In this document: in pieces, positions 24,497 to 35,733 of the stretch
How the letters are laid out: every line of letters begins with the position of its first letter
Position numbering within the stretch: position 1 is the stretch's first letter
Assembly: GCA_002794785.1 (NCBI GenBank)
Contig: NBBA01000002.1
Span: 2,666,001-2,730,000 of the forward strand
Direction of reading: 5' to 3'
Length of the DNA: 64,000 nucleotides
Source: Coniferiporia sulphurascens
Taxonomy: Eukaryota > Basidiomycota > Agaricomycetes > Hymenochaetales > Hymenochaetaceae
Program-made: the position numbers and the translations under genes
Notes under the pieces: model-generated
The model's input: the letters and a program-made list of their open reading frames with translations, nothing else
What the model was told of the DNA's origin: nothing
Databases searched by the model: none

Positions 24497-26596
24497 ATGG
24501 CTGGTGGTGGTGTCGCCGTTGGCGGCCCAGTAATTGGTGCGAATGCCCCAAAGAATAAGTTCTCAGGCATCCTTTTTGTGCGTACTTCCTCATTCTGTAC
24601 TGCGTGTATGCCACTTACACTTGTTGCAACAGGCGTGCGTATCTATTCTCCATGTCCTCCTGGACGGCGTTTAAACGTATCCATTTACAGCGCGTTCGCG
24701 GCCTTTGGTGGTATTCTCTATGGGTGCGCATATAGTCACCTCCCACTTGTTCGAATAGCTCGTCTAACACAATTCCTTCAGATATGACACCGGTATCATC
24801 AACGGTGTGCAGGCCATGGATGACTTTATTCGCACATTTGGTGTTGCGACCCCCGTCACTGCCGCCAACCCTCTCGGTTACGAGATCACGACCGGCAAGC
24901 AGTCCCTTGTCGTCTCCATTCTCTCTATCGGCACTTTCGTCGGCGCCCTTATCGGCGCACCTGTTGCTGACTTGGCCGGACGCAAGTACGGTACCATGAT
25001 CGCTGCCCTCGTCTTCTCCATCGGTGTTGCCATGGAGGTAGCTTCGACTGCGCTCCCGCTCTTCATTGCCGGCCGTGTCATTGCTGGTCTTGGTGTTGGT
25101 TTGGTCTCCGTCATGGTTCCTATGTATCAGTCTGAGTGGTACGTCCCCCCCCCTATTTTAATATTTCTCCTTCCTCGCGACGTGCTTGTCGTGACTACTC
25201 TCAACCATTCATTTCGCTTTGGAGAAGATGAACGCGCCGCCGATCATTTGAAGCGTAGCGCGCGTGATCGACGGCCGTTCTATTCCACAATTAGCATGAA
25301 CTCTAGTAACATGTGACTTACCGAACTTGCGTTTCTCTTCAGCGCGCCTAAGTGGATTCGTGGTGCTCTTGTATCCGGATATCAATGGGCAATCACTATT
25401 GGTCTCCTTCTCGCTTCCGTTATCAACAATGCGACGCAGAACCGGGACAACCACTCTTCCTACCGGATCCCGATCTCCGTTCAGTTCATCTGGGCGTTCA
25501 TTCTCTCTCTGGGCATGTTCTTCCTTCCCGAATCTCCGCGCTGGTTGATCAAGAAGGGGCGCGATGATGCCGCTGCAAAGTCGCTTTCGCGCCTTACTGG
25601 TCTCCCAATCGATGACCCTTCAGTCAAGGAGGACCTCGACGACATCCGTGTCAACCTCGAGGAGGAAAAGAAGTAAGTTGCTGTCGAGTTTTTTGCCCGC
25701 GCACTTTTATTCATTTTTTCCCACCAACTAGGATGAGCAACTCAACCTACATCGACTGCTTCCGCATCGGCGAGCCCAACAAGATCTGCTACCGTGTTGT
25801 CTCGGGCATGGCTTTGCAGGCCTGGCAGCAATTGACCGGTATCAACTTCATCATGTACTACAGCACTACGTTCTTCAAGAACTCTGGCATTGCGAACTCC
25901 TTCCTCATCTCTGTCGCAACGAGCGTTGTCAACGTCGGTATGACCCTTCCGGGTATGTATGGTGTTGAGCGATACGGTCGCCGCCGCCTCTTGCTCATCG
26001 GTGCCATCGGAATGTGTGTTTGCGAGTTTATCGTCGCCATCGCTGGTGTCGCTTTACCAACTGGAAACCTTGCCGGTCAGAAGGTCCTCGTCGCGTTTGT
26101 GTAAGTCCGGTCTCCCTTCATCTTTCCTGCCATCATTTCTCTAATAATGTTCCACAGCTGCATTTACATTGCTTTCTTCGCATCGACCTGGGGTCCGATC
26201 GCATGGGTTGTCGTCGGTGAAATCTTCCCGCTCAACGTGCGCGCCAAGGGTATCTCGCACTCATGCGCGTCAAACTGGTTGTGGAACTTCGCTATCAGCT
26301 ACGCGACGCCGTACCTGGTGGACAACGCGAAAGGCGACGCGAACATGGGACCCAAGGTGTTCTTTATCTGGGGCTCGACGTGCTTCTGCTGCATCATCTT
26401 CACGTACTTCTGCATCCCCGAGACGAAGGGATTGTCGCTCGAGCAGGTCGACCTTCTTTACATCCACTCAACCCCGCGCACGAGCGGCGCCCTGCGCGAC
26501 CGTCTCATCGCGGAAGACATCCGTGCGGCAGACCACCACGCGTTCGACGGCGATGTGAAGGATGGTTCGGACAACCACCTGGACGAGAAGGTGTAA
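24497..26596 (+). CDS. MFS hexose transporter A (sugar porter family)
   Basis: Twelve-helix plasma-membrane hexose:proton symporter or facilitator. Exons 24497-24577, 24633-24634, 24691-24723, 24782-25138, 25343-25672, 25732-26100 and 26158-26596 give 536 residues. The second exon is only 2 nt and is required to keep frame into AFAAFGGILYG. Sugar-porter signatures: GYDTGIINGVQ in helix 1, AGRKYG between helices 2 and 3, VGLVSVMVPMYQSEW, PESPRWL, QQLTGINFIMYYSTTFF, GVERYGRRRLLLIG, WVVVGEIFPLNVRAKG and PETKGLSLEQVDLLY. Intron 4 is unusually long (204 nt). The region just upstream is strongly pyrimidine-rich, typical of highly expressed fungal genes. The substrate (glucose or another hexose) is inferred from family. 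Confidence 0.93.
24633..24634 (+). other. 2-nt microexon of hexose transporter A
   Basis: GC flanked by a CAACAG acceptor and a GTGCGT donor. It supplies the first two bases of an Ala codon completed by the C at 24691. Without it the 81-nt first exon and the exon starting at 24691 are out of frame. The introns on either side are 55 and 56 nt. The paralog has the same arrangement. Confidence 0.8.
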
Positions 26597-26905
26597 ACCA
26601 TCTCCCTTCGTTCTTGTCTCCTCTTCCATCCTTTGTCTCGTCTCCTCTTTTCGTCCCCCTCTGCACTTCCAGTGGGTTGTTAAAAAAAGGATGCAGGTCT
26701 ACGAGCGAGCGTTCCGTCCTCTCCCCCTCTCTGCCCCTTTTTGTACTGATTCACGGGAGCCGCTCGACGACGATTTGATTATTACTTTGGCCCTTTCTAT
26801 GTAGTCCCCTCATTTCTTCTTTTTTTTACGGAGTCAGGTGTAATAACGCTGTTAGCATTGTCGAGGGGGTGTACGTGCAATGATGAACGCATTCGGATAT
26901 TCAAA

Positions 26906-27252
26906 CAATTTACAGCTGCGTCCACATCCATTCCCTGCACATGACGTAGCTGTGGCTGAGTACCTTCGTGTTTGCGTATAGGACTCGTAAGATCTGACTA
27001 TAAACGTTGGTCAGCAAATTGATGTTGATATTAATAATGGTTCTTTGCGAGGGGGAGAGCCCGCCCACTCCAGCCACTCCAGCATCGTATTGAGGCCGCT
27101 TCCCCCACCAAGACGGATTCGTCGGCTCCGTCTCGCCGATTAACCAGACGTGATTCGACCGCTCCGGGATTTTGCGCGAGCTTATATTTCTGTTTCTTCT
27201 GGCTTTTTCTTGCTCACTTCTGGTGCCAGTGGCGATCTGCAGCGCAGATGCC
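26906..27252. other. Spacer after hexose transporter A copy
   Basis: About 350 nt between the end of duplication copy 1 and the left terminal repeat of the putative element. Contains a short tandem (cactccagccactccagc, near 27065) and no coding signal. Confidence 0.4.
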
Positions 27253-29337
27253 AGTACTGCGTTTCACACTCGTCTACGACAGCTGCCATAGGCCAGATTA
27301 AGTGACCTACGTCACCTGATCTCAAATTAGTGTAGCCCAGCTAGGAAAATTCTTGTTGTAGGCTGGATTAGATAGGTTAAGCCAGCATACAACCAAACGG
27401 TTGAGTTGACCTAGACAAAAACTGTCTAAGTACAGCTTAAGTCATCTAAAAATTTGGCCTAGGCTTCTGTAGGTGATCTACTCCATTAGATTAGTGTAGG
27501 CTACCTATGCACAGGCTGGATGAGATAGCCTAGGAATCTAGGATGCTCAATTTTTAGCCTAGGTTGTGTAGGTGATCTAAGTCGGGGTAGTAAATCAAGT
27601 TGTAGGCTAGATTGATTATGTCATCATACCACTTAAAGATTATTTGTGTCCTCGAGTGACTTAACCTATGACGTCCACCATCCAGCCTCAAGTCGGTCTG
27701 CGTGGGCTCAATAAATGTGCCTACATCCATCCTTGCAGGTAAGTCATTCAAAGACCTCTACGCAGAACTTCATCGAGGACACCTCGGGAACCCAATGCAA
27801 ATGGGACACCCTCTATCTGTCCGTCTCTTTTCCCGCTTCCCGTGGCACTGGTTTTTGGAGAACTACAATCGGCTATCTGAAGGTACTCTTCGACCTCCTG
27901 TGTGATCATCTCGGCCACAAAATAGATGGCTGACCTTTTCTTCGCCGTATGCTCCCCAGTTCTTATCTGAAGGTGTCCAGATGGTTCGTTCGCCGCTCGC
28001 CGGATAACCGACGTCCACAACGGCGGGAATGCAGACAAGTTACGCCGTATCGAGGAAGGGCACCCCGACGACAAGGAGTGTGTCTTCGACAAACGCGTCC
28101 TGGGTTTCTTGGCTCCTACTCGAGGTAAGTCTTCCAACGACAGTCTAAAAATGCGACTTATTGACTATAGCGCCCCATATAACGAAGCCCTTGGCGACAC
28201 TTGGATGAATCTTCCTGCCATTTACTCGCGCCGCGTGCTCATGCATACAAAGGAGTTCTGGGCGTCCGGACTCTCCGAGGAGTACATCGACCGAAATATC
28301 ACGCCGCCCTATTTGTCAAATATCCCTCAGGTGTCCTACCGTCGCCTGCGTAGACCCGATTGTCAGCCTACCCAGGAATCGTTTGACACGAAGGATGGCA
28401 TATTCCAAGCGGACGATGTAACCGCGGACGTGGCGCTCCTGCTCTGCTCCGACGGACTCGTGGATTTATACGAGGATGAAGACATATTATCTTAGGCGGT
28501 GGGGTGCGAAGATCGGAGAGGCAATCACCCCCCTCTTGCCTCATTTGCGGCCATCGAGATGTCGCCAGTCGCCAGACAACGCCCCCGCGAATTACTTTCT
28601 CCGGGGGGAAAATGGAAGTCGCACTAACTTGGCAGTGCACCTCCTGCGAGATGCCATCGGTGGGGATGGTATCGCTCGAGTGTCAGCCAACCTTACAGTT
28701 GAGATGGATGAATGCCGTGCTAGCACTAGCACTCGTGCTCGTGTTCGCACTCGGGTTGTGTGCACTGGTGCCGTTCGCACTCGGTGTACGTCCATGTCGG
28801 TGCTCTCGTTCAGGCTCCCTCTCACGCTCACGCTTGCGTTTAGAATCTTCAGATGGATCGGGTTGCCAGAACATCTGGCCGTGTGTGTCTGAGTCTGCAG
28901 TTGTGGGCCAACCACATTGCAAGGCAACCCTTCCGTGATAACCATGATGTACAATATATTACATTTCACTCTCCCCCTGGTGGTTTGGCTTGCGGATGAC
29001 AGTAGGCCATATTTGAAAGGGGTTTACTTGTGATTATTTATTAATAAAATAAATATAATATTGGTTTACCAGCGCTATATATGGGACAACTGAAGTCACA
29101 CCTACGACAACCTACTAACTATCTGACTAGGTAACCTAGACTGCAGGATGCCTAGCTGACCTAGTCAAATTTTATCTGAGGTCAACTACGACATTGGGTC
29201 GTAGCATGGCGTATTTTTAAGATCACATACGCGTCTCAAAATTTCCTAGGTCATCTACGAACACGTGCCGTAGGCCGGTCAGGCCATCTACGGAAGCCTA
29301 CGACACGGTGGCGTAGGCGTGCGTAAAACGCAGTGCT
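27253..29337. mobile_element. Candidate non-autonomous DNA element with inverted ends and internal repeats
   Basis: The left end (agtactgcgtttcacac from 27253) matches the reverse complement of the right end (agcactgcgttttacgcac, ending about 29337), and both continue into ctacg/ggcc-rich subterminal sequence. The left subterminal part (27350-27625) holds diverged direct repeats built on cctaggyt, gtaggtgatcta (27475 and 27575 regions) and gtaggctggatt. The right part (29095-29320) is rich in cctacga, cctaggtcatctac and similar words. No transposase is visible, so it would be non-autonomous. The target duplication is not clear. It lies between the two hexose transporter copies and contains a PP2C gene fragment. 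Confidence 0.5.
27970..28495 (+). pseudogene. PP2C-type protein phosphatase fragment
   Basis: Part of a Mg/Mn-dependent serine/threonine phosphatase similar to fungal PP2C/pyruvate dehydrogenase phosphatase-like proteins. The readable pieces are HNGGNADKLRRIEEGHPDD with VFDKRVLGFLAPTR up to 28124, a GT-AG intron 28125-28187, then ALGDTWMNLPAIYSRRVL, ITPPYLSNIPQ and finally LLLCSDGLVDLYEDE before a stop at 28493-28495. These correspond to the middle and C-terminal half of the catalytic domain. The N-terminal metal-binding part (DGHGG motif) is absent or unreadable: the stretch 27700-27960 has frame breaks. It is flanked on both sides by repeats of the putative element, so it looks like a captured gene fragment and not a working gene. 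Confidence 0.65.
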
Positions 29338-30214
29338 AGTGCTGATACTAGTACTACGCGTCCGCCGATCACACCGCCACGCAAATCGGACCACTCGGGC
29401 CGCCGCACTGCGAGTCTGTGTGAGTGGACTACACCTTTCGAGTTCCAACCACGTTTCCGTTCTCATACTCATCACCCATCCACGCTCCTACTGGCCGCGG
29501 AGGGGAGGTGTGGCTCCGCCCGCCTGCCCGCCCTCGCTCGGAGGTAGGGAACGAATAAACGCGGGTATATTCTTGTTCCGACCCGGTCCGGGAGGTGTAG
29601 GGGCTGTGGACTGTGGGCTGTGTGAACCTAACTCGGAGTCTGTGCTCGATTCCCGGAACTCAGATGCAGTTCCGAGCTCGGAGCTTGGGGTTAAGAATAG
29701 GACGCGGAGGCGGCGTGGGATGTGAGGCCCAACTCGTAATCAAGCTCGGACGTCGACTCGGTAGCCCGAAGGGGTCAAAGGACTCAGGATCTATGCAGGC
29801 TGTGTACCGTGGAGGCGCTGTGCACCACCCAAGGTAAATTTCAAACAATCTCAGAACCCTACAACGGCTTCATCTCACTTCTGATTTCTTTCTTTCTTTC
29901 GAATTTGAGATTTCCTGTCTACTGTATCTGAACAAAAACGCAACGGCAACGGCAACGCTAGACGACTGACGACGTACTTGTGGCCGACTCTCCAAGCCAG
30001 TCAATATCACGGGGCACGCATACTAGGAGAGAGAGAGAAGGAAGAAATTAAAGACCAACGCGAGCCGGGAACACCGGGCCGCCGGGTGCCAACTAGCGGA
30101 GGAGACGCCATAAATTACCACAGGTGCATCAGAGCGCAGGTTAATCTTCGGGGGGCCTGCGTGTACAATCAGGTGGATAACCATAATATATGGACACGCG
30201 TAGCCCTAGGCCTC
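29338..30214. other. Spacer between putative element and duplication copy 2
   Basis: About 880 nt. Open frames are short and of unlikely composition. A cttctttctttcgaa-like pyrimidine run is near 29885. Nothing else seen. Confidence 0.4.
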
Positions 30215-32408
30215 CCTTGGATCCCGGCGAAGCGGAAGCTGGACGAACACGAGCACGGGCACGAGCCCCCGAAGAGAAGAGTCTACCGCTAACGTCATAC
30301 CACCGAGCATGGCTTCCCGCTGCGTCATTCATGCACGTGAAATACCGTCGAGGATTCGGAGAAGAGGGGGGCGGAAGCTTAAGGGGCCCCCGAGTGGACA
30401 GCTGACAGAGATCGACAGGCCTGAGCGTCTTCCGACTCACGGACGACTCGGGGCCGCGCAGATCACGAGCACCGCCGGGCGTCGATACTGTGGTGATAAG
30501 TATTGGTACTACTGGTTATCGGCGCTGGTTCGGACGCAATAACTGTAGCTGCGAAGCCTCTGGCGGCCCTTCATGAACTCCCTCCGAAAAATGAGTGCAA
30601 GGGGCGAAGACGAAAGCAACAGGCCCTGCTCCGGTTACAATTTCGATTTCGAGAACCTCCACAACGTCTGTGCCTAGCTGCATCCCCGGAACCGACGCAG
30701 CGCAACGTCATCGTCATCGTCATCGTCAGCGTCGACCGTCGAGCGCTGATCGTGACGTGGCCCCAGACGAAGCAGGGTAGATCTGGGAGAAGCAGGAGAA
30801 GACGCGGAGGATTGATATTTATATCGATGTTGATACTGGGTAACGCAGTTCGATTCTGCCGATACTGGCACCGACAACGACACCGACACTGATAACGATA
30901 GCGATATGAACCCCCGTTCCTCGCGCCCACCCTCGATCTCGCCTTCGTAAGAAAAGAAGCTCGAGCAAAGGAAGGGCGACTCGCGGGAGTACGTATGTCA
31001 TATTGTCATACCACCCATTTCGCGTACTAATATAAGATCAAGAGTCAAGGTTCGAGAATTTGGATTTCGAAATTCAAATTTCATATTCCGCCTTCCGCGG
31101 TTTACATCAACATAATATTAACAATTGTTCAGCGATCGAAGTGCGTGACTGACAAAGTCCGCGGTGCCTGGCCATTGCGAAGAGCTCATCGATATTCGTT
31201 ATTCAACATTTCGGGTACTCCGTCCCCGTCCTTGAAACGCACGGTGTCCACCCCTCTCAGGAAAGCCAAAACGGATAAGCTACCCACCTCCCCTTCCGTA
31301 CCAGGAACGAGTAACGTCTGTGAAACACACGGCTTACATCACCCCGGACCCGGCCACATAAACCGGAGAAAGCAGTGCTTCTCGTAGCCCGTGCCTGCGC
31401 CCAACGTGGAACACAAATTCGCGACGAGAACAGCAATATCAATCCCAATCCCATTTCCACCGGATCAGCATTAACATTTCACCCAATCAATGCAACAAAA
31501 AAGAATGCAATGCAATACAACGCCACACGCCTGATATCCGAATTTGACACTTGGGAAACCGCATTCGCTCAGTTAATTACCGCGCTCTGGACAGTTTCTT
31601 TTCGCGCACCGGGCTGCGGGCTCCGCGACCCCTCTGGGACGATGAGGAGTCTCAGGTCGCTTTTTGATCTGCACCGCGATGCCCGGAGTTGGTACAAGTG
31701 TCTCGTAGACAAACACGGACCTGGATATTCGGAGGAAAAACGGTGGGACCGGCCTCCACAAGCCACGATGAGGCCAGTGTTTCGAGGCGGGTTGAAGAAG
31801 TCGGTTGCAGCCTTGATCGAATGCTTATATAAGCAAGAAGTGTGGGGGTGTCAAGGGACCTCACCCCGTCTCGTCTCATCTCACCCCCATACTTATTCTT
31901 CCGCCCTTCCGGGAAACATATCTGCCTGGGGACGATCATACTACTCATCCGGGAGATAGGAAATGGGGTGAAGAGCAGAGAGAACAGAATAACCGGCGGG
32001 GCCCGGTTCCGGACTTTCTCTCCGAGTCGCCGATATTAATCGCTTCCTTCGCGATTATCACGAGAAGGATTTCGGCCGCCAGTGATACGGTATAATGCGT
32101 ATACGCATATACGTGTAAAGAACGCGCGGGGGAGGAAAATCACACGGACATTGACGGACGAGGAAGTAAGGACGAAGAAGTTGGGTGTTGATGCCACGAT
32201 TGGATGTTGTGCCCGGTCTAGCCCAGTCTAGCCCGACATCGCGACTGACGTTTACATACGTACTTACATCCGGCGGATGGACGTGCATCAAAGATGTGAG
32301 GCGGGCACGCGCACATGCGTGCGTGAAGTGCGCTTTGGTTTGCCACATACGTTCTCTACCCGCCTTCTTGTTCCACATTAGGTATTTTTAGGTGGCCGAC
32401 ATCGCCGA

Positions 32409-32437
32409 CGCGCAAGCCAGTTCGCTTGCGCGCTTTT
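32409..32437. other. Perfect 9-bp hairpin followed by T run
   Basis: cgcgcaagc, a 6-nt loop, then gcttgcgcg and cttttagg. The arms are exact inverse complements. It lies in the non-coding upstream part of duplication copy 2 and is not obvious in copy 1. It could be a structured RNA end or chance. Confidence 0.4.
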
Positions 32438-33462
32438 AGGCTTCAGGATCCATGTGCGGCCTGGGGATATGAAATACCGCTTGAAGACGCGTATGTGCGT
32501 GTCATCAGGACGCAGAACGACCAAGATGGGGAGAGGCGGACTCTGTATGAACGTCTTGGCAAATCAGACGCGTCGGCGAGTTGATGATCAACGCGACGAG
32601 GTCAAGTGAGCGGCTTCGAAGCAACGCGCTCGTCGTTTCTTTTGCTGGCGCAGGGGTGTCCGCTGACCGACGGATATTTCTGGAGATCAGGGAAGCCTAT
32701 TCATATCCGCTGCATCTCATCTCTATGTGTGTGAATGTTTTCGCGAATCACGAAGGTCTTACTTTTTTCATATGGAGATGGGTGTTCTTCCAAGAGGAAA
32801 AGCTTATTGAGCGTTCCTGGTCGGCGTGGGGCGTTGCTGTCATGGAATCGGATCGGAAAGGGGTTTGAAAGAACGGGATCAGGAAGGAAGGTATTATCAG
32901 CTGCATAACAGGAACGGGTAGAATGCTGGGGCGCCGGAATGCGGAGTGCGGGCAGCGATGTGGCCCGACAAAGAAACGGAGCTGAGCCGGCGGGGCTGTG
33001 GACTGCAGCGCAAAGGATGGTCGGTGCGTACGCAAGATCCGAGGCCGAGAGGGGGAAGCGCAGGGTCCGAAGCGCCTGGGAGCGGGGGGCCTGGAGAAGC
33101 ACTGAAGCGTTTGATGTGGACTGAAGAGTACGAGGAATATTGTGGGGCCGTCTCTGATGCGTCTGCGTTGGAAACGCACAGACAGCGAAATGTTACGCGG
33201 AGAAAAAGAACGGAAGATAGAAAGCTGTCGGTATTACGGCGGCCACAGAACATGCTCCGGAGGGTTCCGCGGTGTTCCGGGGTCCTCTTGCGTCAACTTG
33301 CCTCTTTTGGAAACCCTCAGATCCGTATTCGTCTCTAGAGCTTGCACGGAGGGAGGTTACGAAAGACTAGGACCCTGTCCGTCCCCTCCCCTTATCCTAT
33401 CTTTTTTCTCTTTCGGTTCGGCCCCCCATCTCCGGGTCCCGGTGGACATGCCTCGTTTCCCC

Positions 33463-33469
33463 TATAAAA
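33463..33469 (+). promoter_or_regulatory. TATA box of hexose transporter B
   Basis: TATAAAA about 155 nt before the ATG, inside a pyrimidine-rich promoter. The aligned position in copy A (24373-24379) reads tgtaaat, followed in both copies by a matching cccccgcgtcttc-type block. Confidence 0.6.
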
Positions 33470-33620
33470 CCCACCCCCGCGTCTTCCTTCTCCTCTCGTG
33501 CTTTCACACCCTCCTGCCCCCTCTTCCTTTCCATAGCTTCCCCGCCTCCGCCTCCACACCCCCACACCCTCGCCTCCGCACCCCCTTCACCCCCGCCTAT
33601 CCCGCTTAGTCTATCAGATC

Positions 33621-35733
33621 ATGGCTGGAGGTGCTGTCGCCGTTGGCGGCCCAGAAATCGGAGCAAATGCTCCCAAGAACAAGCTCGCTGGTGTCCTCAT
33701 GGTACGCTTGTTTCATGCTCATTCTCATTTGGTTTATGCAGCTCACTCCCGTCCCAACAGGCGTGCGTTTCTACTAGCGATTACCTCCCACTCTTATAGT
33801 GCTCTAACACATCTACCTACAGCGCGTTCGCGGCTTTCGGTGGTATCCTCTATGGGTGCGCATATATCCATCCCCGACTCTACTGAATAGCCTGTCTAAT
33901 CCCATCAGTTTAGTTACGACACCGGTATCATCAATGGTGTGCAGGCCATGAATGACTTCATTCGCACATTTGGTGTTGCGACCCCCGTCACCCCCGCCAC
34001 CCCTCTTGGTTTCGTGATCACGACTGGCAAGCAGTCCCTCATCGTCTCCATCCTTTCCGCCGGCACTTTCGCCGGCGCCCTGATCGGAGCGCCCGTTGCC
34101 GATTGGGCTGGACGCAAGTATGGCACCATCATCGCGACCCTCGTCTTCGCCGTCGGTGTTGCTATGCAAGTAGCTTCGACCGCTCTACCGCTCTTCATCG
34201 TTGGTCGTGTTATCGCCGGTCTTGGTGTAGGTTTGGTGTCCGTCATGATCCCAATGTATCAGTCTGAATGGTACGTCGTTGTTCAACCTTCTCTTCGCTC
34301 CGTGCTCGCTGTTGCCAATTTGGGCTTTTCCGCTTTTGGGAAATGAGGGCGCCGATCATATCGCCGCATTCTTTTGGAATGTGGCCGCGTGATCGACGGC
34401 CGCCCTACGTCCATATTGATATTGCTACCGTCGTGAACTTTAATGCCGGTCAACTTACCCACTTTGCGTTTCTCTTCAGTGCACCCAAATGGATTCGTGG
34501 TGCTGTCGTATCCGGTTATCAATGGGCAATCACCATCGGTCTTCTTCTCGCCTCCGTTATCAACAATTCGACCCAGGCCCGGAATGACCACTCTTCTTAC
34601 CGGATCCCAATCTCCATTCAGTTCGTCTGGGCGTCCATTCTCGCGTTCGGCATGTTCCTCCTCCCCGAATCTCCGCGCTGGCTGGTCAAACAGGGCCGCG
34701 AGGATGCTGCTGCAAAGTCACTTGCGCGTCTCACTGGCCTCTCTCCCGATGATCCCTCGGTCAAGGAAGATATCGAAGATATCCGTGTCAATCTTGAAGA
34801 GGAAAAGAAGTGAGTCGTGATCTGCTTTATGTTTGAGCGTCTTTATTGATTGTTCTCTCTCCGCCTACTAGACTCAGCTCTTCGACCTATCTCGACTGTT
34901 TCCGTGTCGGCGAGCCCAACAAGATTTGCTTCCGCGTCGTCACCGGCATGGCTCTGCAGGGTTGGCAACAATTGACTGGAATCAACTTCATCTTCTACTA
35001 CGGCACGACGTTCTTCAAGCAATCTGGTATCGCAAACTCCTTCCTCATTTCCATTGCGACTAACGTCGTCAACATGGGTATGACCCTCCCGGGTATGTAT
35101 GGTGTTGAGCGATACGGTCGCCGCCGCCTCTTGCTCATCGGTGCCGTCGGAATGTGTGTTTGCGAGTTTATCGTTGCGATTGTCGGTGTCTCTTTGCCTA
35201 CGGACAATCTTGCTGGTCAGAAAGTGCTCGTCGCGTTTGTGTAAGCTAGGCCTTCCTTCACCTCTTATCCTTCTATTTTAACAATGCCCTGCAGTTGCAT
35301 TTACATCGCTTTCTTCGCGTCGACCTGGGGCCCGATCGCATGGGTCGTTGTTGGTGAAATCTTCCCGCTCAACGTGCGCGCTAAGGGTATCTCGCTCTCA
35401 GCTGCGTCGAACTGGCTATGGAATTTCGGGATCAGCTATGCTACTCCTTTCCTGGTGAACGTTGGTGCCGGCGACGCGGGCTTGCAAGTCAAGGTGTTCT
35501 TTATTTGGGGCTCGACGTGCTTCTGCTGTATCATCTTCACGTATTTCTGCATCCCCGAGACGAAGGGTCTATCGCTCGAGCAGATTGATCTGTTGTACAC
35601 ACACTCGACACCGCGCACCAGTGGGGCTTTACGCACGCGTCTCCTTGCGGAGGATATCCACGCCGCTGATCACCACGCGTTTGACTCAGAGAACAAGGAC
35701 ACTGTGGACCAACATATGGATGAGAAGGTGTAA
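33621..35733 (+). CDS. MFS hexose transporter B (paralog of A)
   Basis: Second member of the tandem pair. Exons 33621-33701, 33761-33762, 33823-33855, 33914-34270, 34480-34809, 34872-35240 and 35295-35733 have exactly the same lengths as in copy A and give 536 residues. The same motifs are present: GYDTGIINGVQ, AGRKYG, PESPRWL, QQLTGINFIFYYGTTFF, GVERYGRRRLLLIG, WVVVGEIFPLNVRAKG, PETKGLSLEQIDLLY. Differences are mostly conservative, the clearest being in the extracellular stretch before the last helices (VNVGAGDAGLQVK against VDNAKGDANMGPK) and NYVV/inner-loop positions. The 2-nt microexon and long fourth intron (209 nt) are shared. Its promoter has a TATA box that copy A lacks. Both copies look functional. 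Confidence 0.93.
33761..33762 (+). other. 2-nt microexon of hexose transporter B
   Basis: GC between a CCAACAG acceptor and a GTGCGT donor, with flanking introns of 59 and 60 nt and CTCAC and CTAAC branch-point-like words at the expected distance. Same phase and same two bases as in copy A. Confidence 0.8.

Larger units (their letters stand above)
20600..26905 (+). repeat. Tandem segmental duplication, copy 1 (upstream region plus hexose transporter A)
   Basis: Blocks across this stretch reappear in the same order about 9.1-9.6 kb to the right. Examples are 20866-20950 with 30407-30495, 21060-21130 with 30635-30700, 22613-22635 with 31813-31835 (ttgatcgaat then cttat and taagc), 23760-23890 with 32660-32790, the transporter genes, and the 3' flank 26835-26900 with 36028-36095. 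Identity is high in exons and patchy outside, so the duplication is old. Boundaries are approximate. Confidence 0.75.

Noticed and set aside
27690..27960. N-terminal exons for the PP2C fragment
   Set aside because: Frames are interrupted and I could not find the DGHGG-type metal-binding motif, so I limited the pseudogene to the part that can be read.
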